Shown piece by piece: positions 1-8,687 of a stretch of 21,318 bases of DNA. Positions within the stretch are counted from its first letter, which is position 1. Every line of letters starts with the position of its first letter. This DNA is from Fidelibacterota bacterium UBA7303. Its GTDB lineage: Bacteria > Fidelibacterota > Marinisomatia > Marinisomatales > UBA1611. Under the pieces are notes generated by a model. It ran no database searches. It was not told where the DNA came from and saw only the letters and a list, made by a program, of their open reading frames with translations. Location of the stretch: positions 9,938-31,255 of the forward strand of contig DKQR01000090.1 of NCBI GenBank assembly GCA_002471805.1. The letters are read 5' to 3'. A program made the translations under genes and the position numbers.

Positions 1-1269
1 ATTTTTTTACTGATCGCCCCCGGTGCCCGTGCTGGAGGTATGGGGGAAGCGCAGGTTGCCGTGGCAAATGATGCCTATGCCAGTTACTGGAATCCTGCAG
101 GACTTGGGTTTTTAGACGGCTCCGAACTAGCTCTCATGCATGTAAACTGGCTTCCGGGTCTGGCGAATGATATGTATTATGAATTTTTTGCCTTCCGGAA
201 AAAATATGAAACCCTGGGTACAGTTGGAGGACATTTGATATTCCTCAATTTGGGGGAACAGACCCGCACCAGCGAAACCGGAGAAGAATTAGGCACATTT
301 ACAAGCTACATGTCCAGTTTTTCTATGTCATACAGTGCCCTAATCTCTGCAACACAGTCCTTTGGTATGAATGCCAAGGTTTCTTACCAGCACCTTGTGG
401 AAATTGGTGCGGGGAGCGAAAAAGGGAAAGGGACCTCCACGGATTTTGGGTTCGATGTGGGCTATATGCACAAACAATGGCTGCTGCCAAACCTGACCCT
501 GGGGATTAACCTGTCCAATATAGGGCCAAAGGTTTCCTTTATTGACCCCGACCAGGCAGACCCGCAGCCTACAAACCTGACCCTGGGTTTGAATTACGCG
601 CTGGTCAATACAAAGTATAATAAACTGAATATTGTATATGATGTAGACAAACTGCTCGTTTCATCTTATCCAGATATGGACTGGAACGGGGATGGCTACA
701 TCGGCGGCTATGATGAGGATGGTAATCTCAGCCCCGGCAATGACTTTAATGATGAAGGGAAACTGGAGATCGCCCACACAGATCCCATTTATCTGGCTTT
801 GTTCACCTCCTGGGTGGACGACTGGTTCCTGGGCGGCGATATGGATAAATCTGCATCGGATGGAATGGGGGATAGAGTAATTGGCGGTTACGATTGGTCG
901 GATGATGATATGGATGGAGTTATTGATACCGAAGATGGCGAGATGGTAAAGACTTCGGGTGAGCCGGGCGACCCCGGCTGGGGGCCGTACAATGAATGGG
1001 GCCAAAAAGAAGTTGGCAATGCCAAGGACAGGTCCTTATCCAATGAAATAGATAAACTGGTCCATAATATTGGACTGGAATACTGGTATGGTAAATATTT
1101 TGCCATACGAACTGGCTTTTATTATGATAAGACAGGAAAGATCAATAACCCTACCTTTGGTATTGGTTTGCGATTTGCTGGTTACGGTTTTGATTTTGGC
1201 TATACCTATGGTGAAACCGGCCATCCATTAACCAACACTATGCGCTTTTCCCTGAATATGGAATTTTAA
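1..1269 (+). CDS. PorV/PorQ family outer-membrane beta-barrel protein, 5'-truncated by the window edge
   Basis: The frame is open from base 1. The first in-frame ATG (base 40) lies inside the conserved N-terminal motif of the family (PGARAGGMGEAQVAVANDA, then YWNPAGL), so the real start and signal peptide lie upstream of the window. The rest shows alternating beta-strand-like segments and ends in an aromatic residue (NMEF), as outer-membrane barrels do. PorV of type IX secretion is a barrel that receives secreted proteins carrying C-terminal sorting domains and passes them to the attachment complex; whether this paralogue does so is inference, supported by the next gene encoding such a cargo. 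An unusual acidic insertion (about residues 213-310, counting the ATG at 40 as 1) carries an EF-hand-like loop (D214, N216, D218, G219, I221, D225) and a thrombospondin-3-like loop (D288, D290, D292, G293, D296, D299), suggesting calcium binding. Confidence 0.82.
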   Translation: MFLLIAPGARAGGMGEAQVAVANDAYASYWNPAGLGFLDGSELALMHVNWLPGLANDMYYEFFAFRKKYETLGTVGGHLIFLNLGEQTRTSETGEELGTFTSYMSSFSMSYSALISATQSFGMNAKVSYQHLVEIGAGSEKGKGTSTDFGFDVGYMHKQWLLPNLTLGINLSNIGPKVSFIDPDQADPQPTNLTLGLNYALVNTKYNKLNIVYDVDKLLVSSYPDMDWNGDGYIGGYDEDGNLSPGNDFNDEGKLEIAHTDPIYLALFTSWVDDWFLGGDMDKSASDGMGDRVIGGYDWSDDDMDGVIDTEDGEMVKTSGEPGDPGWGPYNEWGQKEVGNAKDRSLSNEIDKLVHNIGLEYWYGKYFAIRTGFYYDKTGKINNPTFGIGLRFAGYGFDFGYTYGETGHPLTNTMRFSLNMEF

Positions 1270-1285
1270 AACCACTCCATACATC

Positions 1286-4060
1286 ATGTGGTTGGTTCTT
1301 TTGCGCAGGTTCATTTCCCTGGTCTGCTTTTATGGTATGTTGGCCGGGGATATCATCGGCAACTATCGTATTTGTGCTTTGCGGGTGTCATTCGCTGAAG
1401 ATGATGCTGCCAGCACGACAGGAAACGGCCAATTCCTGCAGCAGTCTTCCGGAATTGACTGCGGTGGATACACTATCGACCCGCCGCCCCACGATCAATC
1501 CTACTTTCAATCGCAATTAAAGGCGGTTGATGCCTATTTCAGGTCTGTATCCTATGATAATTTTGGTATAGACCTGGAAAATTCTGTAATCTATCCTGAT
1601 GGTGTACAAGCGAGCTACGAATTAGAACAGCAGATGAATTATTATCATCCCTATGGACAGGATGATATCCAGGAGGAACGTTTAACCCGGTTATTCCAGG
1701 ATGCATTGATTACAGCCTATGAGAACGGAAATATTGATTATTCAGAGTATGACCTGGTTGTTGTTTTTCATGCGGGCATCGGGCAGGATTTTTCATTGCC
1801 GTTTCTGGACCCTACACCAGAGGATATCCCATCAACTTTTATTGATAGGAAAATGATTTTCGAACACCTGGGCACCAATAGTATTCAACTGGGAAATGGA
1901 GTAATTACAAACGGTATTCTACTCCCGGAGACGCAAAACCATTTGCTCTATGATATTGCCGATGAAATGTTTTCCGAATCTTTGGAGCCCTGCGAGTATC
2001 AGTATGGACTCACAGGTACGTTCGCACTCATGCTGGGTTTTGCGATCGGCCTACCGCCCCTGTGGAATATTGAAACAGGGGAGAGTGGAGTAGGTATTTT
2101 TGGACTCATGGACCAGGGATCCAATAATGGCCGGGGGCTGATCCCGGCACCGCCCACGGCATGGTCCCGATCCTATGCTGGCTGGGAAGCACCTATACAG
2201 GCAGAGTTCAGTTCCGTGATCACTCTATTATCAAGACGTAGAGGGCAGGTGGTAGAATTGCCCATCCATGGGTCAGAATCCTTTTTGGTTGAGAATAGAA
2301 CCAATGATGTCCATGACGGTATGAGTCTGGATTCCATGAGATACAATATGTGGAAAGCCTCCGGTGAGGACAGATATCCGCCTTTGGTGGAAACACTATT
2401 CGACAGTGTTGAAATTCAAAAAGATGAGAATGGTGTGGTAACATTCATCCCTGATTATGATCTGGGGTTGCCGGCTTCCGGACTGCTGATCTGGCATATC
2501 GATCGTAGTGTTATCAATAGCGGCCTGGATGGTTATACAGTGAACTCAAATATAAACCGCCTGGGTGTGGATCTGGAGGAGGCTGACGGTGCCCAGGATA
2601 TAGGTCATCCATCGTTCTTTTTATTTGCCGATCCGTCCGGCGGATATTTTGGTGATATGTGGTTCCAGGGAAATGAAGAATACAATCGTTCCAACCCGGA
2701 TATGCAGGGACAAAAACTGGAATTCGGTCCTTCTACCTTTCCAAATACATCTGCCAATGACGGCGCTGCATCCTATATTACCATTGGGAATATAGGCGAA
2801 TCCGGAGACACCATGACAATTACTGTAACCAATTCCATGATGATGCCGGGCTATCCGGACAGTTCTGCTTTTTTGCGCTCTGTGTTTGATCTGGATGACG
2901 ACGGTGTTTCAGAACTAATTGGCGGCAGCGATTCACTCTGGTTTGCCCATGCAGACCAGGCAGACGATCGTCAATATTTTCTTATTATCGAAAGCAACGA
3001 TGTGTTCATAGGATACCTTGTCAGAGAGGATCATACCCTGATCGAAATTGTAGAATACGGCAGCGATTATACCAGATTGTGGCATTATAAATACCTGTTT
3101 GAGGCAGATACGGTTATGCTGACCTCATTTGAAACTCTGGATTCTGCCGTTTACACGGTCTATTTTGACCCTGCGGACCAGCCGGCTGTTTATTCGGCCA
3201 GCGAGTGGATAAACCATACCCGGAAAGTATTTTTTCCTGCTTCTTACCATTACGGAATCAGTTTGAGTAACGTTGGCATTTCCGTTACAGATTTTAACGG
3301 CACAGTCACCAAGTGGACAGATCACCGGTTTCAATACCTGGCCGGAATAGATCTAAATCTGGACGCTACGCTGGATCTCCTGGCACTTGAAGAGAATGGC
3401 ACACTATATGCATTTAATTCAGACTTGAACCTCATGCCTGGTTTTCCTCTGGAAGTAAAGCTTAAAACACCGGTATTAGCCCGGGACCTGATGGGTGACC
3501 AACATCCTGAGATCGTGGGCAAGGAAGCTGTTTCAAACTCAATTTTAGTTTTTGATCATCAGGGCAATATAATATATCGAATAGCATCCAGTCATAATGA
3601 TCAATTAATTGCAGTTACTACCCTTCAGGGGCAGAATGCTATCCTGACAAGATCAGCCATTTACACATTTGGCGCTGCAAAAGATACTAAGGGCAATGAG
3701 TGGTCGTTTGAAGATGGCAACTGGGGCAGGAGCAGGACAGTATCCCTTGGCTACACTGGCAATTTTACAAACGATAAGATTCTACATAGGGCATATTGTT
3801 ATCCCAATCCAATCCGAGAGAATGCAGGGAAAATCAGGGTTGAATCCCTGAATGCGGAACAGATTAAGGTTATATTATACGATCTGGCCGGATATTTTGT
3901 GACGGACTTTAACATAGCTAATCTGCGTCCCGGCCTGCAAGTCTCTGAATGGGAATGGGAGGTGTCTGAGATAGAATCAGGTATGTATTTTGCCCATGTT
4001 TCCGCTATAGATAATAGTAATAGAAGTACTGATATTATTAAAATTGCAGTTATACATTAA
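1286..4060 (+). CDS. Secreted M6-peptidase-like protein with degenerate active site, FG-GAP-like repeats and T9SS-type sorting domain
   Basis: This 924-residue protein starts 16 bases after the PorV-like gene. An N-terminal hydrophobic stretch (about residues 1-25) looks like a signal peptide. Residues about 30-330 match the M6 (immune inhibitor A-like) peptidase layout, including TTGNG near residue 44, an LMDQGSNNG segment and the AWSRSYAGW segment. The zinc motif is lost: where the family has HExGH followed by LGLPDL, this protein has L248-M-L-G-F252 followed by IGLPPL, so both histidines, the catalytic glutamate and the later acidic residue are replaced. Hydrolysis is therefore unlikely; a binding or structural role is inferred. 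Residues about 530-760 hold FG-GAP/VCBS-like acidic repeats (D535-D-D-G, then around D689). The C-terminus (about 836-924: YPNP motif, YDLAG, SGMYF) is a T9SS type A-like sorting domain, predicting export through type IX secretion and attachment to the cell surface. The stop overlaps the next start (TAATG). Confidence 0.8.
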   Translation: MWLVLLRRFISLVCFYGMLAGDIIGNYRICALRVSFAEDDAASTTGNGQFLQQSSGIDCGGYTIDPPPHDQSYFQSQLKAVDAYFRSVSYDNFGIDLENSVIYPDGVQASYELEQQMNYYHPYGQDDIQEERLTRLFQDALITAYENGNIDYSEYDLVVVFHAGIGQDFSLPFLDPTPEDIPSTFIDRKMIFEHLGTNSIQLGNGVITNGILLPETQNHLLYDIADEMFSESLEPCEYQYGLTGTFALMLGFAIGLPPLWNIETGESGVGIFGLMDQGSNNGRGLIPAPPTAWSRSYAGWEAPIQAEFSSVITLLSRRRGQVVELPIHGSESFLVENRTNDVHDGMSLDSMRYNMWKASGEDRYPPLVETLFDSVEIQKDENGVVTFIPDYDLGLPASGLLIWHIDRSVINSGLDGYTVNSNINRLGVDLEEADGAQDIGHPSFFLFADPSGGYFGDMWFQGNEEYNRSNPDMQGQKLEFGPSTFPNTSANDGAASYITIGNIGESGDTMTITVTNSMMMPGYPDSSAFLRSVFDLDDDGVSELIGGSDSLWFAHADQADDRQYFLIIESNDVFIGYLVREDHTLIEIVEYGSDYTRLWHYKYLFEADTVMLTSFETLDSAVYTVYFDPADQPAVYSASEWINHTRKVFFPASYHYGISLSNVGISVTDFNGTVTKWTDHRFQYLAGIDLNLDATLDLLALEENGTLYAFNSDLNLMPGFPLEVKLKTPVLARDLMGDQHPEIVGKEAVSNSILVFDHQGNIIYRIASSHNDQLIAVTTLQGQNAILTRSAIYTFGAAKDTKGNEWSFEDGNWGRSRTVSLGYTGNFTNDKILHRAYCYPNPIRENAGKIRVESLNAEQIKVILYDLAGYFVTDFNIANLRPGLQVSEWEWEVSEIESGMYFAHVSAIDNSNRSTDIIKIAVIH

Positions 4061-7017
4061 TGTATCGTTTTAATCATGTTATCTTTTTTTCTGTTTCATT
4101 TCTGTTTTCCCAGATCGAATATAACCATTCTGAATTTAACTGGCATACCTTTGATACAAGGCATTTTAAGGTCCATTTTCATGATGAAACGGAAGCCACG
4201 GCACGGGAAGCAGCTACCGTTGCAGAAAGAATCTATGGCAAAGTGACCGCTCTTTATGATTTTGAACCGTCTGGAAAGACCCATCTGGTATTAATGGATC
4301 CTGATGATTATTCCAACGGGGCGGCATATTACTATGATAATAAAATCATAATCTGGGCTTCACCCCTTGATTTTGAACTGCGGGGCAGCCACCGCTGGCT
4401 GCAGAATGTTATCACCCATGAATTCACTCATATTGTTACTTTGCAGAAGGCCATGAAAGCAGGGACAAGGTTCCCCGGAGCCTACGTTCAATTGATGAAT
4501 TATGAACAGGAGAAAAGACCGGATGTCCTCTATGGCTATCCAAATACACTGGTGAGCTATCCGGTCCCTGGTACGGTGGTTCCGCCATGGCTGGCGGAAG
4601 GAATTGCCCAGTTTATGTATGATGGCGCTGACTGGGACCACTGGGATACCCATCGGGATATGATCCTGAGGGACCGGGCTATAAATAATAATTTACTATC
4701 TTTTACAGAAATGAACACCTTTGGCAAGAAGGGCATCGGTAATGAATCAACCTATAATTCCGGTTTTGCCCTCTCACGCTATATAGCATCCCGATATGGT
4801 TCGAATACCCTGAAAGACATCATGATAGAATTATCCAAACCCTGGCAATATTCCATTGATAAAACCATAGCCAATGTGACAGGCATCAGCGGTGAGGAAT
4901 TGTATAAGGCGTTTAAGGAGGAAGTGGAGTCTCGATATGGCAGGTTGTCCCGGCCGATCCAGATCAATCTTGTAGAAGGCAGGCAAATTATTACAGCTGG
5001 CAGTACCAATATTTTCCCCAAATGGCAGCCGGGAAAAAAAGCCTTTGCCTACTTGAGCAATAAGGAGAATGATTATTTTGGTCAAACAGACTTATACATT
5101 CATGATATGGATTCCGGTGAAGAAGAAAAAATAAGCAGTGCTGTTTTTTCAGCACCGACTTGGCATCCAGATGGCCAGAAAATATTCTACAGTAAAAAGC
5201 CAAAATTTCCCAATAGGAATGGCTCAAAATTCTATGACCTGTATTGTTATAACCTAATATCAGAAAAAGAAACGCGTTTGACCTATGATGCCCGGGCTTT
5301 TAATCCGGTTTTTATTGCCAGGGACAGTTCCCTGGCCTATCTGGCAACCTACGATGGCAGCCAGGATATATTCATCCTGGACTTGAAAACCATGACCGTA
5401 AGAAGAACCACCGATTTTGACCAGCGTCCCATGATCAGTTATTTATCCTATGCCGCTGATTATCACAGTCTCACCTTCGACATCACAACCCATCATTATC
5501 GGGATATCGGGAAAATAGACCTGAATACCGGTGAAACGACCCTGTTGATGAATAACCCGCACTGGGATGAACGCAATATGGCCACAGCCGCCAGGCGCGT
5601 AAGCATCTTTTCTGATGACCGAACTGGTATTTATAATCTATACCTGATGAATCCCGTTGACAGCGCCATGGGGTTTATTACCAATACCGTCGGCGGCGCT
5701 TTTATGCCTGACATGGATGAACAGAACCGCATTCTATATTCATTATATAAAAATGGATCCTATACGATCGCAATCCTGGATTCATTTCAGGTAATTGATG
5801 AGGCTCTGGTTGGTTATCCCCGATCATTTCATGAAACACGTCAGGGGCTTGAACCGCCAATGGTGGAACCTGACCCGGCGATTGCCGAACAATATGATGA
5901 TCAATTCACTGAAATGTTTATCATGCCCAAAATAATGGTGGATTACGGCACAGTGAAACCAGGCTTTTATTTTTATTCTGGTGAAATCATTAACCGCTTG
6001 TCCTTGTTTGGCGGTGCTTCAGTGAATCAGCTCCAAGACACAGATTTATTTTTTAATTTTGAATTCAAACGGTTTTACCCCACCCTTTTTTTCGAAACAT
6101 ATTATGTCACCCGAAATACAAGGGACTCTACCCTGTATCAGGGCGTATACCCTATCGATGATGATATAAAGTTCCGTCTCGTGCAGTTCCGTGGCGGATT
6201 GAAGGTGCCGATTTTTGGCAGTTTACTGGAATTATATGCATCCAGGCAGTGGTACAGGGCATTCATTAACGAGCATCTGCCCACGGAAGGCTTGAAGGCT
6301 GGTGCCGCTTATGACTATTTCCGAGGCTGGAATTTAAGCACCAGCTGGAAATTGGGAATGATGAAAAAGCGATTGGACAGCGGCATCAATCCCTCCAATG
6401 GCTTTGCAATATGGGCCAACATGGATCTAGAGAAGAATAAGTTTATTCAGGGACTGAATTTTTCTGATTCAGGCACACTGACAGAAGATTTCGTGGATTA
6501 TGACTTGACCCGACTGCAGGCCGGGGCCGTGTACCATTATGAATTACCCTGGATAAAAAGATGGACCATGTCCTTGAAAGCTGAGGTAGGATGGATATCC
6601 GATAAATCGGTAGATTCATTTTTCCACTTCTATCTCGGTGGTTTGCCGGGTTTGAAAGGATATCCATTCTACAGTATTCAGGGTACAAGAAAGGCATTGG
6701 CAGAATATTCTTTCAGAATTCCTATTTTCAGAGAAAAGCACTACCCCCTTCTGTGGATGATCTTTCAAAACAGCACCATAGGCCCTATCCTGCAAATCGG
6801 GGATGCCTGGACCGCAGCGGATAATCATGCCTGGAAAAAATCAGTTGGAATTCAATGGCGGATGAATGGCTTTTCTTTTTATAATTTCCCTACCGCTATT
6901 GAAGTTGAATATCACCAACCACTCAATGTTGTTAGGAATGAACATGTTGCACAAAACACTCAAACTACCTATGAAAAAGAACCTCGGACGTATTTCAAAA
7001 TATTATTTGATTTTTAA
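4060..7017 (+). CDS. Fusion of HExxH peptidase (MA-like), TolB-type propeller and Omp85-like outer-membrane barrel
   Basis: This 985-residue protein starts one base inside the stop codon of the preceding gene. A short hydrophobic N-terminus (about 1-18) is a likely signal peptide. The first domain (about 20-300) is gluzincin-like: H120-E121-F-T-H124 gives two zinc ligands and the catalytic glutamate, and E180 in WLAEGIAQF is the likely third ligand, as in MA-like peptidases. Residues about 310-590 show repeated blades of TolB/WD40-like type (FPKWQPGKKAFAYLSN, APTWHPDGQKIFYSK). From about 640 the sequence is beta-barrel-like, with the Omp85/D15 signature G860-G-L-P-G-L-K-G-Y868 followed by an aromatic-rich strand, and it ends in FKILFDF with the terminal phenylalanine typical of barrel proteins. 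No POTRA domain is seen. Known TolB-like proteins of FCB bacteria share this plan; substrate and side of action are unknown. The bamD-like gene two positions downstream suggests an envelope role. Confidence 0.75.
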   Translation: MYRFNHVIFFSVSFLFSQIEYNHSEFNWHTFDTRHFKVHFHDETEATAREAATVAERIYGKVTALYDFEPSGKTHLVLMDPDDYSNGAAYYYDNKIIIWASPLDFELRGSHRWLQNVITHEFTHIVTLQKAMKAGTRFPGAYVQLMNYEQEKRPDVLYGYPNTLVSYPVPGTVVPPWLAEGIAQFMYDGADWDHWDTHRDMILRDRAINNNLLSFTEMNTFGKKGIGNESTYNSGFALSRYIASRYGSNTLKDIMIELSKPWQYSIDKTIANVTGISGEELYKAFKEEVESRYGRLSRPIQINLVEGRQIITAGSTNIFPKWQPGKKAFAYLSNKENDYFGQTDLYIHDMDSGEEEKISSAVFSAPTWHPDGQKIFYSKKPKFPNRNGSKFYDLYCYNLISEKETRLTYDARAFNPVFIARDSSLAYLATYDGSQDIFILDLKTMTVRRTTDFDQRPMISYLSYAADYHSLTFDITTHHYRDIGKIDLNTGETTLLMNNPHWDERNMATAARRVSIFSDDRTGIYNLYLMNPVDSAMGFITNTVGGAFMPDMDEQNRILYSLYKNGSYTIAILDSFQVIDEALVGYPRSFHETRQGLEPPMVEPDPAIAEQYDDQFTEMFIMPKIMVDYGTVKPGFYFYSGEIINRLSLFGGASVNQLQDTDLFFNFEFKRFYPTLFFETYYVTRNTRDSTLYQGVYPIDDDIKFRLVQFRGGLKVPIFGSLLELYASRQWYRAFINEHLPTEGLKAGAAYDYFRGWNLSTSWKLGMMKKRLDSGINPSNGFAIWANMDLEKNKFIQGLNFSDSGTLTEDFVDYDLTRLQAGAVYHYELPWIKRWTMSLKAEVGWISDKSVDSFFHFYLGGLPGLKGYPFYSIQGTRKALAEYSFRIPIFREKHYPLLWMIFQNSTIGPILQIGDAWTAADNHAWKKSVGIQWRMNGFSFYNFPTAIEVEYHQPLNVVRNEHVAQNTQTTYEKEPRTYFKILFDF

Positions 7018-7915
7018 TGCTGCCGCATTGCTGTTTATTTGCAGTGTTGCTGCTGGACAGGATACCCTGGAAGGAGAGCAGCAGGAACGGGACACCCTCT
7101 CGGTTATTATCCGTCAGGAACCAGTAATACAGTACCCGGGAAAGCCATTGTTAATGTCGCTGGTCCTGCCAGGGTCAGGACAATATTATAACCGTGAGCC
7201 AATGTGGAAAACCGCCAGCTTTGCCGGAGTCGAATTGGCCAGCATCGCGACCTGGGCTGTCTGCAATAGCCGTGCAGCAAACCTGAAGGATGAGTTTCAG
7301 TCTTTTGCGAATGATAATTGGACCTTGGCCAATTGGGTTACAAATCGATTCTTCATTCCTAGTCGTGAAAATGAAGGCAGACTCTGGAGTCATTTTCCAG
7401 CCCTGCTGAATTTAGCTGGCACTCATGACCTGATATTGGTGCTCAGTGGTTCGCTCCAGGAACAATACGGCGAATTTGTCAGCTCCGATAGCCTGGAATT
7501 ACACCCCGAATGGGCAGAAAGCAGTGAGGTCACTATTGCACGGGATCGTCATTTTTATGAAAATATTGGCAAATATGATCAATTCTTGGGCGGCTGGGCG
7601 GATGCCAGCAGTGAATGGTACTGGGAAGAAAAAGATGTGGGTGACACTACGGAAATTGTCATTAAAACTCCTAAAAAAGACCACTATCTCGATCAACGTA
7701 AAGAATCCAATGACTGGCTCAGTTTCGCCAAATTCAGTATCAGTGCCATAATGTTCAACCATGTGATCAGCGGTATGGATGCGGTCTGGTCAAACCAGAG
7801 AAAATCATCCAGGAAACAGCAATCCAGTAAAATAATTGATACAGATATGAGTTTACTCTACAATCCCTATAATACGGCTGGCATAGGGGGATTGGCAATC
7901 ACGGTCATGTTTTAA
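6971..7915 (+). CDS. DUF5683-like envelope protein
   Basis: The frame is open from an ATG at 6866, but I chose the ATG at 6971. It gives a textbook signal sequence (MKKNLGRISKYYLIF, then a hydrophobic core ending AAGQ) and reduces overlap with the preceding gene to 47 bases; no clear Shine-Dalgarno sequence is visible at either start. The product is 314 residues. After the signal comes an acidic linker, then a segment of DUF5683 type (P-K/G-K-A/P-L, SLVLPGSGQYYN, W-K) leading into a hydrophobic stretch, and later a second hydrophobic segment (about FAKFSISAIMFNHVISG). The C-terminus ends in a barrel-like GGLAITVMF. DUF5683 proteins are common in FCB bacteria and have no established function. 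Its position between an Omp85-like barrel gene and a bamD-like gene, one base from the latter, suggests work in outer-membrane assembly or maintenance; that is inference. Confidence 0.6.
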   Translation: MKKNLGRISKYYLIFNAAALLFICSVAAGQDTLEGEQQERDTLSVIIRQEPVIQYPGKPLLMSLVLPGSGQYYNREPMWKTASFAGVELASIATWAVCNSRAANLKDEFQSFANDNWTLANWVTNRFFIPSRENEGRLWSHFPALLNLAGTHDLILVLSGSLQEQYGEFVSSDSLELHPEWAESSEVTIARDRHFYENIGKYDQFLGGWADASSEWYWEEKDVGDTTEIVIKTPKKDHYLDQRKESNDWLSFAKFSISAIMFNHVISGMDAVWSNQRKSSRKQQSSKIIDTDMSLLYNPYNTAGIGGLAITVMF

Positions 7916-7916
7916 A

Positions 7917-8687
7917 ATGGAGCAAAGATTTACATCCCTATATATCACTACTGCAATACTGTTAGCCTGCAACTGTGCCGGGACAAAAGCCGGTGCGGAA
8001 CATACCATTGAAGAACGGTTTGAACAGGGCATGGAATTTCTTGAAAAAGAAAAATATCTCCGTGCACAGGATGAGTTCACCTCTGTTCTGATTCGGGGTT
8101 CAGGCACAGAATTGGGTGATGATGCCCAGTATTACCTGGGAGAAGCCTATTTTTTAAACAAGGAGTATATCCTGGCCATTTCTGAATATGAAAAACTGAC
8201 CCGGAAAATGGCCTTCAGCCCCTTTGTTGAAGAAGCAAGGTTTAAAATATGCGAGGCCTACCGGATCGAGTCTCCAGACTTTTATCATGATCAGACCTAT
8301 ACGGAAAAGGCACTGGAACGTTACCAGGAATTCCTTGATGATTTTCCAGGATCCCCCTATAAAAATGAGGTTTTATCCTCCATCAGGATTCTTAGGAATA
8401 AGGTGGGTGAAAAGGAATTCGAAACTGGAATCTTATATATGAAAATGGAGGAATATGAGTCAGCAAGAATGGTATTTCAACGGGTAGACAATCTTTATTA
8501 TGATACGGATGTTGTGGATGATACCAAGCTGTGGATTATAAAAGCCTATGCTAAAGATTTGAATCTCGAGGCCGCCAACCAGCATTTGGCTGACTATGAA
8601 ACTGTTTTAAAGGCCAGTGAATTATACGACGATGCACTTGCGTCCATTGCCGAAGCTGAGAAAAAGATCGCCAAGGAATCCAATTGA
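7917..8687 (+). CDS. bamD: Outer membrane protein assembly factor BamD-like lipoprotein
   Basis: This 256-residue protein has a lipoprotein-type N-terminus: a hydrophobic stretch ending LLAC with C18 as the likely lipidated residue. It then carries tandem TPR-like helical repeats (FEQGMEFLEKEKYLRAQDEF, AQYYLGEAYFLNKEYILAISEYEKL). BamD-specific features include the DQTYTEKALERYQEFLDDFPGSPY stretch (about residues 123-146) and the length, close to BamD/YfiO proteins (about 245 residues in E. coli). In the BAM complex BamD sits on the periplasmic face of the outer membrane and helps BamA fold barrel proteins. The start is one base after the preceding stop, and the stop overlaps the nadD start by four bases, so the genes are co-transcribed. 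A more general outer-membrane TPR lipoprotein remains possible. Confidence 0.85.
   Translation: MEQRFTSLYITTAILLACNCAGTKAGAEHTIEERFEQGMEFLEKEKYLRAQDEFTSVLIRGSGTELGDDAQYYLGEAYFLNKEYILAISEYEKLTRKMAFSPFVEEARFKICEAYRIESPDFYHDQTYTEKALERYQEFLDDFPGSPYKNEVLSSIRILRNKVGEKEFETGILYMKMEEYESARMVFQRVDNLYYDTDVVDDTKLWIIKAYAKDLNLEAANQHLADYETVLKASELYDDALASIAEAEKKIAKESN

Noticed and set aside
40..42. ATG at base 40 as the start of the PorV-like gene
   Set aside because: The frame is open to base 1 and the residues before this ATG (LIAPGARAGG) belong to the conserved family motif, so the gene begins upstream of the window.
6866..6970. Longer start for the DUF5683-like gene
   Set aside because: It would add 35 residues ahead of a clear signal peptide and overlap the barrel gene by about 150 bases; the ATG at 6971 gives a normal export signal.
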